A stretch of 64,000 nt of DNA from Leucobacter viscericola (GCF_011299575.1 NZ_CP049863.1:3633134-3697133); one strand, 5' to 3'. Shown: positions 15,362-24,535, counted from the stretch's first letter. Translations and numbers: made by a program. The notes: a model not told the origin generated them from the sequence alone.

Positions 15362-15726
15362 GTAACAACACGTACTGGGGCACGGTCCCCGATCAGGTAG
15401 AGATTATCGAGCCGGGTGAGTTCGAGGACAATAACGGCACAACCAACGATCAGCCCGCAATCTGGATGGGTGAAGCGCTGATCGAGGGGGATCTCGAAGT
15501 CTGGAAATCGTTTGCCTACGACCTCATCGAGAAGATCAACACGATTGAGAACCGGCTGCATTTCGGCAGGGACGTTGCGCCCGGCGAGCGCGCTGAGCTC
15601 AACGAGCTTTACCGCAAAATGGAGGCTGCGCGCGAGGGTGACCCTGATGACGGCAATGATGATGAGCTGCAATCAAAGGATGACTTCATTGAGGCCCTGA
15701 TGCGCTACGCGGGAATCGAGGATTGA
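15358..15726 (+). CDS. hypothetical protein
   Basis: 122 very acidic residues (Asp/Glu-rich, net strongly negative). Strong acidity is a trait of DNA-mimic inhibitors, but nothing else supports that here. Overlaps the previous gene by 4 nt. Confidence 0.6.
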   Translation: MSNNTYWGTVPDQVEIIEPGEFEDNNGTTNDQPAIWMGEALIEGDLEVWKSFAYDLIEKINTIENRLHFGRDVAPGERAELNELYRKMEAAREGDPDDGNDDELQSKDDFIEALMRYAGIED

Positions 15727-15728
15727 TC

Positions 15729-16037
15729 GTGGCAACAATGATGATTCACTACGAAAGCCCCGCGAGCGATCCATTCAAGGTGCCTCGCCCGCATCGTGTT
15801 CAGATTGAGGGAACGAAAGTCGGGAAGCCTGAGGGTGGAGAGATAGGGACGGTGACAACACTGTTGGGTTTCTGCCCTGCTGTCACGCCGGACCCGGATA
15901 ACTGGCAGGTTGCCGATGCCCTCGAAGTTGCAAAGTATCCCGAGCACTACGTTGGCTGGTTCGCTCAGTTCATCGACGACGAAGGCAAGATGTTCGGCTA
16001 CGACAATCCGATCAGCAGAGTCGAGGTAACGGCATGA
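15729..16037 (+). CDS. hypothetical protein
   Basis: 102 residues from GTG 15729, chosen for GAGGA 7 nt upstream; an ATG at 15738 is an alternative. Mixed composition with a Pro-rich N-terminal part. Overlaps the next gene by ATGA. Function unknown. Confidence 0.6.
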   Translation: MATMMIHYESPASDPFKVPRPHRVQIEGTKVGKPEGGEIGTVTTLLGFCPAVTPDPDNWQVADALEVAKYPEHYVGWFAQFIDDEGKMFGYDNPISRVEVTA

Positions 16038-16429
16038 CGATATTCAATAGCCAAGCAGTCAATAACGACCCCCTCCCTGTCATGAACTACACAACTGGCA
16101 AAAGGGATACGGACGACGCATACATGTCGCTTGTCGGTGACGTTATCAGGCTGGAGCCGCGCGCAGAGTTCGTTGTCAATGACCCCAACCCGATTCTGCT
16201 TGCATTCCGGGACTATATGGGAGACGGCTACACGCTGAGACAGCTGAGGGAGCACGCCCATGACTGGGGACTCTTCACGCAAGGGTTTCAGTTATCAATG
16301 TCCCGTAGAGAAGCCACTCGGATTTACCAGGAAGTTGTACGCGACAAGGCGCGCCCGAGCCATGAGCGACATGCCAGCAAAGTGTTCGCCCGCCTCGCAA
16401 ATCTCACCCCAGCTACCGAAGGAGCCTAA
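16034..16429 (+). CDS. hypothetical protein
   Basis: 131 residues, C-terminal two-thirds helical (YTLRQLREHAHDWGL, REATRIYQEVVRDKA). No recognised domain. Ends 3 nt before the next gene. Confidence 0.6.
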   Translation: MTIFNSQAVNNDPLPVMNYTTGKRDTDDAYMSLVGDVIRLEPRAEFVVNDPNPILLAFRDYMGDGYTLRQLREHAHDWGLFTQGFQLSMSRREATRIYQEVVRDKARPSHERHASKVFARLANLTPATEGA

Positions 16430-16432
16430 ATC

Positions 16433-17026
16433 ATGGCAGGAAAACCAAAGGTGCTCACCGACGTGCAGCAGGCGCACTTCGAGACCGTGCAGCGCGCATA
16501 CGCGGCCTATGTTGAGGTGCGCGACACGGCACTCGCGCGCGCGAAGATCGCCGCTGAGGCTGAAGTCTCTGTCATGAAGCTCACTCTCTCAAAGGCAATG
16601 CGTGAAGCGCGCGCGAGCGGTGTACCGATGCGTCGAATGGGCGCAGAAATCATGGGCACCAAGGACTACTACACCGTGCAGCGCCTCGTGCAACTGGCCG
16701 ACCATATCGGCCAAGTCGAAGAATCGGTGAAGCCAGCGGTCGAGGATCTCGCTGTCTTAATCCGAGAGGCCGGCACGGAAGCGGAGCGCATAATTATCAC
16801 CCTCTCTGGCGAGGAACTCCTTCGGGCCAAGGACCGGGCCGACTGGGCGCAGCCCATCCCAGGTGAGTTCGTCTACGCCGAGTTCGTGCAGCATGAGAGC
16901 GGTAAGTTCATCCCGCTTACCGAAGGCTTTATCGAGTCGCTGGGAGAGCAGCATCCCGTCGTGGCCTGGGCTGACCTTCCGTCGAGCCAAGAAAAGCTCG
17001 CGAAGGCCGTGGAGGCGGTGCGCTGA
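16433..17026 (+). CDS. hypothetical protein, helical
   Basis: 197 residues. N-terminal half is a run of helices; ASGVPMRRMGAEIMGTKDYYTVQRLV could hold a helix-turn-helix-like unit, but I would not call it a DNA-binding protein on that alone. TGATG-type overlap with the following membrane gene at 17026. Function unknown. Confidence 0.65.
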   Translation: MAGKPKVLTDVQQAHFETVQRAYAAYVEVRDTALARAKIAAEAEVSVMKLTLSKAMREARASGVPMRRMGAEIMGTKDYYTVQRLVQLADHIGQVEESVKPAVEDLAVLIREAGTEAERIIITLSGEELLRAKDRADWAQPIPGEFVYAEFVQHESGKFIPLTEGFIESLGEQHPVVAWADLPSSQEKLAKAVEAVR

Positions 17027-17472
17027 TGAGTGCTGAGAGGAAGGCAAAGCTCGCGCTCTGGGTGAAGCGCGCGTCGTGGTGGGCTGGGATGATCGTCGGC
17101 ACCGCAATGCTGACCTCCCCAAACGAAATGTGGCACTCGCTTGGCGGCGTAGTGCTTGGAATTGCAACGGCGGCCGCAGCATTCCAACTGTGGCCCGAAG
17201 AAAAGGAGAGCTGGAGTTTGAGCGAAACGACTTCAACGCGCAGCGTCGAGATAGAACTACGTGTAACCGACAAGGGGCAGGTCGAAGCGTATGTATGCGA
17301 CGCACAGGTTTCCCAGTGGGAAGAGGGCATGGGGCTACTTTCGAACTTAGATCGCGAGGAGTTCGCTGAGGAGCTAGAGAGCCTGATTAGCCTCAACGCT
17401 CAGGAATTGGCCGAATCGCTCGTGAAGGACCTGTTTGAGCGGGTCATGCCCAAAATGGAAGGGAAGAAGTGA
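17026..17472 (+). CDS. membrane protein
   Basis: 148 residues with two membrane segments in a hairpin (about 18-33 and 38-56) and a long acidic cytoplasmic-type C-terminal domain. Overlaps both neighbours. Function unknown. Confidence 0.6.
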   Translation: MSAERKAKLALWVKRASWWAGMIVGTAMLTSPNEMWHSLGGVVLGIATAAAAFQLWPEEKESWSLSETTSTRSVEIELRVTDKGQVEAYVCDAQVSQWEEGMGLLSNLDREEFAEELESLISLNAQELAESLVKDLFERVMPKMEGKK

Positions 17473-17750
17473 TGTCCACATTAATGTTGCGAGGGCTGGA
17501 ATTCGAGTTGGAAAAACTCGATATTGACATCGTGGTTACGCCGAAATTCATCTCCGTGACGGTGAGCGCCATCGAAGCTGGGGATGAGGGCGCACACAAT
17601 CGCCTATTTGCTCACACTCACCTGACCGACCTCGACCTTGAATCGCCACCAGAGGGCGTTGGCGATGCGCTATCGGATGCAATCGCCGCATTCAAGGAAG
17701 CGTTGTCTGAGCAGGGCGGTTGGATTATGGAAGAGGAAGGGGTCGAGTGA
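17472..17750 (+). CDS. hypothetical protein
   Basis: 92 acidic residues; ATG 17472 in a TGATG overlap with the previous stop. Beta-rich start (LEFELEKLDIDIVVTPKFISVTVSA), helical end. Function unknown. Confidence 0.6.
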   Translation: MSTLMLRGLEFELEKLDIDIVVTPKFISVTVSAIEAGDEGAHNRLFAHTHLTDLDLESPPEGVGDALSDAIAAFKEALSEQGGWIMEEEGVE

Positions 17751-18361
17751 TGGAAAAGTTCACAGCAAGTAACGGGGTCGAGCTCAAGACTGAAAACAAT
17801 TCGACGTTTGCTCGGCTTATGTGTCGAAAGGCAGATGAAATTATTGGAGATCGGAAGTGGCATCCGGTCGGCGAGGCTGTGACCAAAGGCGGTCGAAACG
17901 GATTCTCGCTAGAGTCTGCGATGGCTAAAGCGTTGCGTGAGTTCTTCCAGCATGAGCGTGACACCGAGCTAGGCCGGTGGCGGTGGCCGGAATACCCGGA
18001 GTACGTGGTGCGGAAGTTGCCTGACTCTAACCCCGAAACGGTGATCGTAATAAATGAGTCCTACGGGCCGAGCTATACATTTACCCGCACTGAGTCACTG
18101 CCTGGCGGCAACGTGCATAGCTCGGCGGCGCGCGCTTACTTTGAAGCTCATCCCGAGCCGAAGCCGTGGCATGACGCGAAGCCAGGCGAAGTGTGGGCGG
18201 TGGACATCAAAGAAGGCAATGTGCTCAGGAACCGAACCGGGTTTGTTGTAAAAGTCCTTCGTGAGGTCAATATCATCGTCTTTCAGGATGGTAGTCAGGA
18301 GCATCTGGACGTCAAAAGCATCACTGCCGGTCGTCGTATCTGGCCGGAGGTGGGCGCGTGA
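17750..18361 (+). CDS. hypothetical protein
   Basis: 203 residues from ATG 17750, again TGATG-coupled. The second half holds PGEVWAVDIKEGNVLRNRTGFVVKVLREVNIIVFQDGS, a beta-barrel-like stretch resembling KOW/SH3 folds. Function unknown. Confidence 0.65.
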   Translation: MEKFTASNGVELKTENNSTFARLMCRKADEIIGDRKWHPVGEAVTKGGRNGFSLESAMAKALREFFQHERDTELGRWRWPEYPEYVVRKLPDSNPETVIVINESYGPSYTFTRTESLPGGNVHSSAARAYFEAHPEPKPWHDAKPGEVWAVDIKEGNVLRNRTGFVVKVLREVNIIVFQDGSQEHLDVKSITAGRRIWPEVGA

Positions 18362-18582
18362 AAATTACACGGACCCTCGACAAGTGGTGGACGTTTGGCC
18401 GCACCACAATTCACCTTGAAGTGAGATCCAAAAAGAGTCACATGGGCCGCTTTGGTGGCGGCTGGAACTACAAAATAGGTGCGCAGTGGTCAAGTCGGTA
18501 CTGCGTCATCATCAATCTGCTCATCGGCTCGGTACGAATTGACACCAAGAGAAAGGCCCCAAAATGCTCTACCTCCGAGTAA
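18358..18582 (+). CDS. hypothetical protein
   Basis: 74 basic residues; GTG start overlapping the previous stop (GTGA). Contains WTFGRTTIHLEVRSKKSHMG and GGWNYKIGAQWS, beta-type. Overlaps the next gene by 19 nt. Function unknown. Confidence 0.55.
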   Translation: MKITRTLDKWWTFGRTTIHLEVRSKKSHMGRFGGGWNYKIGAQWSSRYCVIINLLIGSVRIDTKRKAPKCSTSE

Positions 18583-18746
18583 ACAATCACTGGCGCCGAG
18601 CGCTGTACACCATCGACCACCCGAGCGGCGATCGTTACGCGCTCCTGCCCGTCTACGGTCAACCCGACACCGTGCTCAAGAGCGTCATGGAGCAGCAACC
18701 TTGGCTGCGAGACATTCGCACCCCAGAACCAAAACTAGCCAGCTAA
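18564..18746 (+). CDS. hypothetical protein
   Basis: 60 residues, AAAGG ribosome site. Last codons and stop (LAS, TAA) lie in an operator-variant palindrome CTAGCCAGCTAA (18735-18746). Function unknown. Confidence 0.55.
   Translation: MLYLRVNNHWRRALYTIDHPSGDRYALLPVYGQPDTVLKSVMEQQPWLRDIRTPEPKLAS
18735..18746. promoter_or_regulatory. operator variant CTAG-CCAG-CTAA
   Basis: One mismatch to the family; precedes the gene at 18774 and the helicase. Confidence 0.45.
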
Positions 18747-18773
18747 AACGCACGACAAGATAAAGGAGAAATC

Positions 18774-19121
18774 ATGACAACAGCATTTCAGAACACCTCC
18801 AAGGGTGAGGGTGCGGGGGTAAAAAGCTCCGCGCTGGTGGCCGTAAGTGAGGCCAAGGAGCGCCTCATCGCAGACCTGCGCAAAGTTCGCCCCTTCCCCG
18901 ACGGGACGCTTATCCGATGGAAGATGCTGGGCTCAAATCAGGTCACCTACACTTTCGCGGCAATGTTCGTGGCGGGATCCTGGTACTCGACGGCACAGGG
19001 CAATAACCCGATGGTGAATCCGAAGATGAGCCACCAGACCTTCCTTAATCTGATCGCATCCAACCCGCTTGGCATCTTCGATCTTGAGATCGCCAGCGAC
19101 TTTGAAAAGATCGACCTCTAA
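18774..19121 (+). CDS. hypothetical protein
   Basis: 115 residues, AAGGAG ribosome site. Contains LIRWKMLGSNQVTYTFAAMFVAGSWYSTAQGN, a beta-type core frequent in small actinophage proteins located before helicases. First gene behind the 18735 operator; 12 nt before the helicase. Function unknown. Confidence 0.65.
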   Translation: MTTAFQNTSKGEGAGVKSSALVAVSEAKERLIADLRKVRPFPDGTLIRWKMLGSNQVTYTFAAMFVAGSWYSTAQGNNPMVNPKMSHQTFLNLIASNPLGIFDLEIASDFEKIDL

Positions 19122-19133
19122 AGGAGCCTGACC

Positions 19134-20777
19134 TTGAAGATTCACCCCCACGATCCCAACGCCACCGACGATCTGCCGCGCTTTACCGATGGGCAGAACG
19201 AGATCATCGAAGGCGTGCTCGAGGAGCCAACGTGTGCGTTCCTCAACGGCTCAGATATGGGCCAGGGCAAGACCGGCGTGACTGCAGAAATCGTACACCG
19301 CGCCAAATGGGGGCGTGTGTTGATCGTGGGGGTGAAAGATACAGCTGGACAATGGGCCGAGGCGCTGCAAGATCAGAGTGACGGGGCGCTCAATCTGCGT
19401 ACAGTGAACTCGACCAAGGCAGGGAAGTCAAACCTTGCCGCAATGCTCGCGGGGGAGCCAGGAATCTTCTTCTCAGGTTCCCAGTACCTCACAGCCCAGG
19501 ACTGGGACCACCGAAACAAGCTCGACGCCGAGGGCAAACCCATTCCCGAGCTCGATCGCGATGGCGCGCCGGTAATCAAATACACGAAACTGCCAACTGC
19601 GCCGGAGTTGCCAATGCCGGTTTGGCAGCTTGGCTTTCACGGGCCCGAGTTTGCTGAGCCCGCGTATGTGCGCGAGCGTGTTCACCTCCACACCTACAAG
19701 AAAATGAAGGTGCCGTTTGATGCGCTGATCGTTGACGAGGTTCATATCCTCGCGGCAAACCGAAAGAACGTCGGCCGCCGCACTCTACTCTCCATCCCGA
19801 CGAAATGGAAGGGCGCGCTGAGCGGTACGTTCTACGGCAACAAATTCGAGAATGCCTGGAGCATCACGGGTTGGCTTTGGCCAAAGTTGATTGACACATC
19901 CTTCCACCGCTGGAAAGACGAATGGTGCGCACTCGGCGAGCCTGTCTTTGTGAAGCGCAATGGCAAGCTTGTGGAAATTGAGCAGATTGCTGGCGAGAAG
20001 GAGCCGGGAGAGTTCGTGAAATCGTTGCCGAGTTACTTCCGCATCGAGGCCGAAGAGAAGGTGCCTGATCCTAAGCTGGTTTACATCGACCTCTCTCCAG
20101 TTCAGCGTATGCAGTATGACCAGATGGAGCGAGACATGCTCGCGTGGCTCAAGGAACGCCACCCGCTTTCATCTGAGCAGACTCTCGCGCCGCTTGTCGC
20201 CGAGGTACCCATTGCGCAGCGACAGAGGCTCCGCACTGCAACCTTGGGAGAGATGTCGTTTGACGAGAATGGTGAAGTGACATTTGCCGACGATTGCGTG
20301 AGCACAACTCTTGATGCTGTTGGTGGGATTCTCAATCACTACGGTCGCCAAAAGGTCGTGATCTACACCGATTCGAAGCGCTTTGCGAAGGTCACCGTGC
20401 GGCGAATGCTTCGGGCCGGGCTTTCCGTTGCTGAGTGGTCTGGGGACGTAAATAGTGTGGGACGTGACGCAATCAAGGCTGCGTTTCTTACGCCGCTTGA
20501 CGAGGGCGGGTTGCAATACATTGTGGCTGTCACAAAGGCGTTTGGAACTGGCCTCGATGGATTTCAGAAGGTCTGCTCGAAGGTAATCGAAATGTCCGAA
20601 GTTGAGGGTGATGCGGTAACGGAGAATCAGGCTGTTCATCGCATCTGGCGCCGAGGTGTTGATAAAGAGAACTTCGAGCACGTCAAGATCGTGGCGCGCA
20701 ACACGTATGACGAGGGCGTGCTTGCAGTCCTGCGGGGTCGATCGGCCTCTATGGCGGTCACAATGAAGGCCGCATGA
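19134..20777 (+). CDS. SF2/SNF2-type DNA helicase
   Basis: 547 residues from TTG 19134 with AAGGAG 8 nt upstream. Motif I DMGQGKTG at 41-48, motif II DEVH (LIVDEVHIL, about 200-208), motif VI-like QAVHRIWRRG near 500. Two RecA-like domains, as in SNF2/RapA-type and phage SF2 helicases that translocate on duplex DNA or remodel forks. First of the replication and recombination genes of the early operon. Confidence 0.9.
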   Translation: MKIHPHDPNATDDLPRFTDGQNEIIEGVLEEPTCAFLNGSDMGQGKTGVTAEIVHRAKWGRVLIVGVKDTAGQWAEALQDQSDGALNLRTVNSTKAGKSNLAAMLAGEPGIFFSGSQYLTAQDWDHRNKLDAEGKPIPELDRDGAPVIKYTKLPTAPELPMPVWQLGFHGPEFAEPAYVRERVHLHTYKKMKVPFDALIVDEVHILAANRKNVGRRTLLSIPTKWKGALSGTFYGNKFENAWSITGWLWPKLIDTSFHRWKDEWCALGEPVFVKRNGKLVEIEQIAGEKEPGEFVKSLPSYFRIEAEEKVPDPKLVYIDLSPVQRMQYDQMERDMLAWLKERHPLSSEQTLAPLVAEVPIAQRQRLRTATLGEMSFDENGEVTFADDCVSTTLDAVGGILNHYGRQKVVIYTDSKRFAKVTVRRMLRAGLSVAEWSGDVNSVGRDAIKAAFLTPLDEGGLQYIVAVTKAFGTGLDGFQKVCSKVIEMSEVEGDAVTENQAVHRIWRRGVDKENFEHVKIVARNTYDEGVLAVLRGRSASMAVTMKAA

Positions 20778-20787
20778 ACTGTTGTGT

Positions 20788-20816
20788 TTAGTCAGCTAAT
20801 TTGAAACACTAATATG
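20788..20816 (+). promoter_or_regulatory. operator TTAG-TCAG-CTAA and ACACTAATATG element
   Basis: Palindrome at 20788-20799 followed by ACACTAATATG at 20806-20816; order reversed relative to 13298. The ATG within the element (20814) is a possible start of the next gene. Confidence 0.5.
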
Positions 20817-20834
20817 AGTGATTGGAGAGATGCG

Positions 20835-21077
20835 ATGAATGCTCGCAAAATACGCTTTTCGTTTGAGGCCCACGGGTCCGAGGAGATGCGAGAGATGATT
20901 GATCGCTATGAGGATGCCGAGCTCGAGGTGGAAACTTACCGCGATCGCTCGCACAGTTGCGATTATCTGCAGTCATTTGTGGTGCCCGAAATCTCTCTCG
21001 AGGTTGTCAATGTTGACCTCGCCGATGAGTGTGATGGCTGCGCGCGTGAGCTGAATATCTCCAAGCTCGCCGCGTGA
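20835..21077 (+). CDS. hypothetical protein
   Basis: 80 acidic residues from ATG 20835, chosen for GGAGAG 5 nt upstream; the in-frame ATG at 20814 would give 87 residues and lies in the ACACTAATATG element. Cys pair at the C-terminus (DECDGCAREL). Function unknown. Confidence 0.6.
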   Translation: MNARKIRFSFEAHGSEEMREMIDRYEDAELEVETYRDRSHSCDYLQSFVVPEISLEVVNVDLADECDGCARELNISKLAA

Positions 21078-21078
21078 A

Positions 21079-21090
21079 TTAGTCGACTAA
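21079..21090. promoter_or_regulatory. operator palindrome TTAG-TCGA-CTAA
   Basis: Perfect 12-bp palindrome 2 nt after the preceding stop, 52 nt before the HNH gene. Confidence 0.6.
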
Positions 21091-21141
21091 ATTTCACGCA
21101 AGACTTACCGTGCGGGTTCTCGCGCAGATAGGACAAACGAA

Positions 21142-21453
21142 ATGACGATGACGCAAGTAGGGGGAGTCGCTATGGAACTTCCGATCAATTATTCAACTTC
21201 ATCATGGCAGGAGCGGCGTGAAGCGCGTGAGGAGTATGCCCGGAGGCAGAAGGGGATGTGCTTCTACTGCAGATCGCAACTCGACAAAGAGCCGCCGAGC
21301 GCAATAACCAAGAAGCCGGTCAACTGGAAGCTTTTTCCGCCCCAGTTTCTCAAGTACCCAGTCCACCTTCAACACAACCACGACACTGACATGACGGAAG
21401 GGGCTGTCCACGCTTACTGCAACGCTGTGATGTGGCAGTACGAAGGACGATGA
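21142..21453 (+). CDS. HNH endonuclease
   Basis: 103 residues. Zinc ligands C40-x2-C43 pair with the H90-A-Y-C93-N94 end, and HLQHNHD at about 75-81 supplies the catalytic His; this is the HNH/endonuclease VII layout. In HK97-like phages HNH nucleases often sit beside the terminase and aid packaging, but this one is in the early operon, so a role in recombination or host DNA attack is equally possible. ATG 21172 is an alternative start. Confidence 0.8.
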   Translation: MTMTQVGGVAMELPINYSTSSWQERREAREEYARRQKGMCFYCRSQLDKEPPSAITKKPVNWKLFPPQFLKYPVHLQHNHDTDMTEGAVHAYCNAVMWQYEGR

Positions 21454-21457
21454 CACC

Positions 21458-21958
21458 ATGACACCAGAACAGAAACGCGCACAGATCGACAAGTTGCGAG
21501 AGCTGGCAGACCCGCAGTTCAACCTCTCGATTCCCGACGGGGCGAAGCGGGCAATCACTCTCGTTGCTGACGCCTTGGAAGCGACACCAAACACACCAGA
21601 CCGTGGCGAGCTCGCAAAGCTGCTGGCCGAGAAATCGGTGGACGCGTGTCTTACTGGGCTGCTCGATGAGGAAGCCGTGGGGTTGGCTGACGCGATCCTT
21701 GCTGCGTATCCCGCGGTTTCTCGTGCTGCTGTACCCGAAGCGACAGAACCGGAATGGGAGTACAGCGTTGGGCACCGCAATTCGAAAGGTGGCTACTCGG
21801 CTGATGCCGACATGGACGAGGACGAGTTGTGCACCAGCCTTATCGAGGTACAAGAGCGGGTAGTCGAAGCAGTCGAAAGTGGCACTTACGCCAATGCTCT
21901 GCCTTTGCGTCGCCGCCAACGAGTGTGGTTGCCGGTACCGGAGAGGGGCGAGGAATGA
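21458..21958 (+). CDS. hypothetical protein
   Basis: 166 residues. Helical N-terminal half with several Asp/Glu, then EWEYSVGHRNSKGGYSADADMDEDELCTSL-type segment. Short spacing (4 nt) from the HNH gene and ATGA overlap with the next suggest one transcript. Function unknown. Confidence 0.6.
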   Translation: MTPEQKRAQIDKLRELADPQFNLSIPDGAKRAITLVADALEATPNTPDRGELAKLLAEKSVDACLTGLLDEEAVGLADAILAAYPAVSRAAVPEATEPEWEYSVGHRNSKGGYSADADMDEDELCTSLIEVQERVVEAVESGTYANALPLRRRQRVWLPVPERGEE

Positions 21959-22176
21959 AGCGCAGCGAGATGAAATGCCTGGCATATGAGAGGCCGGGAC
22001 GCACCCCGTTCGAGGTGCGCGAAATAAAGGGCGGGTTCACGACGATGTTGGGCGATACGCCGGTTAGTGCGTCAACGCCTCTCGGGTTGGACTCTGCACT
22101 GACCACGTTGGGAGCGCCGACGCCCCGTGATCTTTACCTGATTGACGATAAGGACGGAGAGAGCGGTGAAGCGTGA
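21955..22176 (+). CDS. hypothetical protein
   Basis: 73 residues from ATG 21955 (MKRSEMKCLAYERPG), ATGA-coupled. No recognised domain. Confidence 0.55.
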   Translation: MKRSEMKCLAYERPGRTPFEVREIKGGFTTMLGDTPVSASTPLGLDSALTTLGAPTPRDLYLIDDKDGESGEA

Positions 22177-22501
22177 CACTCGGAGCGCGTTTCGGTCTCG
22201 TGCGCGCGCGATGGATCAGATCGTGGCTGGCGCGGTAGCTGAGCGTAAGCAAGAACTTGACGAACGATCGAGGGGTGCGGCAGAGGCTTCTGCGCGCGTC
22301 TCGGCGATGGTGCGTGACCGGCAGAAAGCAGCGCATGAAGAGGCCGACCTAAAGGCGCAGTTTGAGGGTTGCACTGAAGCGCAATGGGCACTCAATGGCC
22401 GGTGGTATCCGGTCGTCAGATGGAACAAGAAAACCGTGAGCGTGGACATGCCTACGAAGCGCACCACGATCCCGCATAACGAACTTGGAGGGGCGCGATG
22501 A
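22166..22501 (+). CDS. hypothetical protein
   Basis: 111 residues from GTG 22166, after a GGACGGAG stretch. Long charged helix (about 15-65) followed by a short beta domain (WALNGRWYPVVRWNKKTVSVDMP). Overlaps the next gene by ATGA. Function unknown. Confidence 0.6.
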   Translation: MKRDTRSAFRSRARAMDQIVAGAVAERKQELDERSRGAAEASARVSAMVRDRQKAAHEEADLKAQFEGCTEAQWALNGRWYPVVRWNKKTVSVDMPTKRTTIPHNELGGAR

Positions 22502-23583
22502 CTGAGACAGAACGCAAGACAGCGGTCGAAAAGGCCGCACGGGTGATCTGGGAGCAAAGGCGAACACTTGATCGCTCACTTGGTGACTCGTGGGAGCTTG
22601 AACTGAGCATCAACCGCGATCCGATTTTCGAGGAAGCTGAAGCTCTCGCCGCTGCTGGTTTGTTGGTGGGTGAGCCGAGCGAAGAACAGCGGGAGCGGGC
22701 CAAGAAAGTTGCTAGCGGGGTATTCATCGACGGAAACCCATTCTCAAACGTTGAGGATGCGTGGATAGACGGTTTTACTGAGGGCTCCGCTCTCTCTGCT
22801 GCTGGTGTCGTCCCGGTTACTGGTAGCACCTCTGACGGTCATCACACTTTTGACGAGCTGTACGACTATCGAATGCTGTACAACGCTCACGCGGCGACTG
22901 GGTGGCTTACTGCTGGTATTCCAGTGGTGAAATCTTGGAAGCACTCGGACGGTGAACCGTGCTTTGGCGTAGGCTGGTTTATCGTGACCGCGACGCTTCC
23001 GACTGGCCAGGTGTCGAACCATTATCGCGCGGAGCATTGGGACCTATTCGCTGTTCCCGAGGCGGAACTGCCGCCTGAATATGACGGGCATACGCCTCAG
23101 GATGCCGCCGAGCGTTTACGCATCGCTGCTGGTGTCACCCCACCCGCACCAACATGCCAAACCTGCAATGAAATTGGGCTTGTGGGTAGCAACCACATGA
23201 ACTCTGGGGAGTGCCCGGATTGTGTGACTGCCCCGAGAGTTGAACGCGAGAAGCTGATCGAGCAGGTACACGCCAAGGCGTTCGTTATGCTCTCCCAAGC
23301 GTCACCCTTGCAGCAGACACCATGGATCACGAGACTCGTCGGAGATGTCGTGGATATGGCTGCGGGTGCCCTGGCCTCTCCGGTAGAGCCGGTAACGGCA
23401 GACGAAGCGAAATTGGCCGAGGCTCGTGCTGAGGCCGTTCGTGAAACCGCCGACTATTTGGAAAGGATTGCGCCAAAAGGTCTGATTGACCGTGCAGACG
23501 TTCTGGCAGACATGGAGATCGCTGCTGACAGGTTCTCTCGCGGTATTCACGCAAATGGAAGGGAGCGAGGTGGTGGGCAATGA
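22498..23583 (+). CDS. WDGH-type phage protein with zinc-ribbon-like segment
   Basis: 361 residues. Central HHTFDELYDYRMLYNAHAATGW (about 115-136) followed by KSWKHSDGEPCFGVGWFIV and YRAEHWDLF matches the WDGH-type domain found in many phage and prophage proteins of unknown function. A CQTC...CPDC pair (about 224-245) could bind zinc. N- and C-terminal parts are helical. The largest protein of this hypothetical cluster; biochemical role unknown. Confidence 0.65.
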   Translation: MTETERKTAVEKAARVIWEQRRTLDRSLGDSWELELSINRDPIFEEAEALAAAGLLVGEPSEEQRERAKKVASGVFIDGNPFSNVEDAWIDGFTEGSALSAAGVVPVTGSTSDGHHTFDELYDYRMLYNAHAATGWLTAGIPVVKSWKHSDGEPCFGVGWFIVTATLPTGQVSNHYRAEHWDLFAVPEAELPPEYDGHTPQDAAERLRIAAGVTPPAPTCQTCNEIGLVGSNHMNSGECPDCVTAPRVEREKLIEQVHAKAFVMLSQASPLQQTPWITRLVGDVVDMAAGALASPVEPVTADEAKLAEARAEAVRETADYLERIAPKGLIDRADVLADMEIAADRFSRGIHANGRERGGGQ

Positions 23584-23720
23584 GCGTCACAACGATCACG
23601 TTCAAGGTCCATACCCATCTAGACCCAGAGTGCCGCTTCCATGCCGGAGTTCGAGCCCTGTGGGGTTTCCGGTGGCTCTACAAGTGCGACGAGTGCAGGC
23701 GGGGTGATCGTAGTGAGTGA
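23580..23720 (+). CDS. small Cys-containing protein
   Basis: 46 residues, ATGA-coupled to the WDGH gene. His/Cys spacing (HTHLDPECRFH, YKCDECRRG) suggests a zinc knuckle. Function unknown. Confidence 0.5.
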   Translation: MSVTTITFKVHTHLDPECRFHAGVRALWGFRWLYKCDECRRGDRSE

Positions 23721-24003
23721 GGGATACACGCCAACCACGGACGAGATATTCAACCTCACAATAAGCGTGACGGCTACTGAGGAGTTCAAAGCCCAGAGAC
23801 GGCAGGAGTTTGGGCGCATGCTTGCTGAGGTTGAGCGTGCCGCCGCCGAGAAAGCGTGGGACGATCTTGCCCGGATTGCATACCCGCTGTACGAGGCGGC
23901 CGAGGCGGTCTATGTGGGGCACAAGGAACCGTCAACGCTACTCGCGCCACTCGGGAAGCTTGCCGCGCAGACAAACCCGTATCAACGAGAGGAAGAGAAA
24001 TGA
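23713..24003 (+). CDS. hypothetical protein
   Basis: 96 residues from GTG 23713 (SEGYTPTTDEI), overlapping the previous gene by 8 nt; the upstream in-frame ATG at 23641 would overlap it almost entirely. Helical and acidic. Function unknown. Confidence 0.55.
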   Translation: MSEGYTPTTDEIFNLTISVTATEEFKAQRRQEFGRMLAEVERAAAEKAWDDLARIAYPLYEAAEAVYVGHKEPSTLLAPLGKLAAQTNPYQREEEK

Positions 24004-24194
24004 GCGTAACCGTGGCGCTAATGCTGTCCGCGCTCCCGTTTGCGATCGTCGCTTTTGGCGGCTTAGTAAATGCCGGTGTTGAGAGCGGGATTGATGATCG
24101 GAAGGCAACGACATCCGCGCGTGTAGCAGTGTGGTGCGGGTCGGTTGCCGTGACCCTGTTTATAGCTGGACTTTGGGCGGGAGTGGAATGGTGA
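24000..24194 (+). CDS. small membrane protein
   Basis: 64 residues with two membrane segments (about 4-24 and 43-62) joined by a polar loop. ATGA-coupled. Function unknown. Confidence 0.55.
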   Translation: MSVTVALMLSALPFAIVAFGGLVNAGVESGIDDRKATTSARVAVWCGSVAVTLFIAGLWAGVEW

Positions 24195-24535
24195 GCGGAA
24201 AGCTTGATCTTGACGAGTTAGAACGCATGCCGGTGGCGAAGCATAGCCCACATGTGCGGGCCCTGATCGCTGAGCTACGAGAAGCACGCGCAGCAGTTAA
24301 GAAGCATGAAGTGGACCTTAAAGAGTGGGAAGAAGTAGGTGCTCCACGTTGGATCGAGGCCCGAGAGGAACTCGTGGACTCCGTGCGTGCCGAGCGTGAC
24401 GCGGCATTGGCGGCAATCGCTCGTGTCCATGCAGCAGTCGAGTCAGCGAAGCACTGGAATGAAGGGTGCGGATGGGATGTGCCGTCCATTAAGGTGCTCC
24501 AAGCACTCGCGTCAGACGGGGGTGATGATGGCTGA
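24188..24535 (+). CDS. coiled-coil hypothetical protein
   Basis: 115 residues; ATG 24188 or GTG 24191, both overlapping the previous stop. Residues ~20-85 are one long heptad-type helix. Function unknown. Confidence 0.55.
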   Translation: MVSGKLDLDELERMPVAKHSPHVRALIAELREARAAVKKHEVDLKEWEEVGAPRWIEAREELVDSVRAERDAALAAIARVHAAVESAKHWNEGCGWDVPSIKVLQALASDGGDDG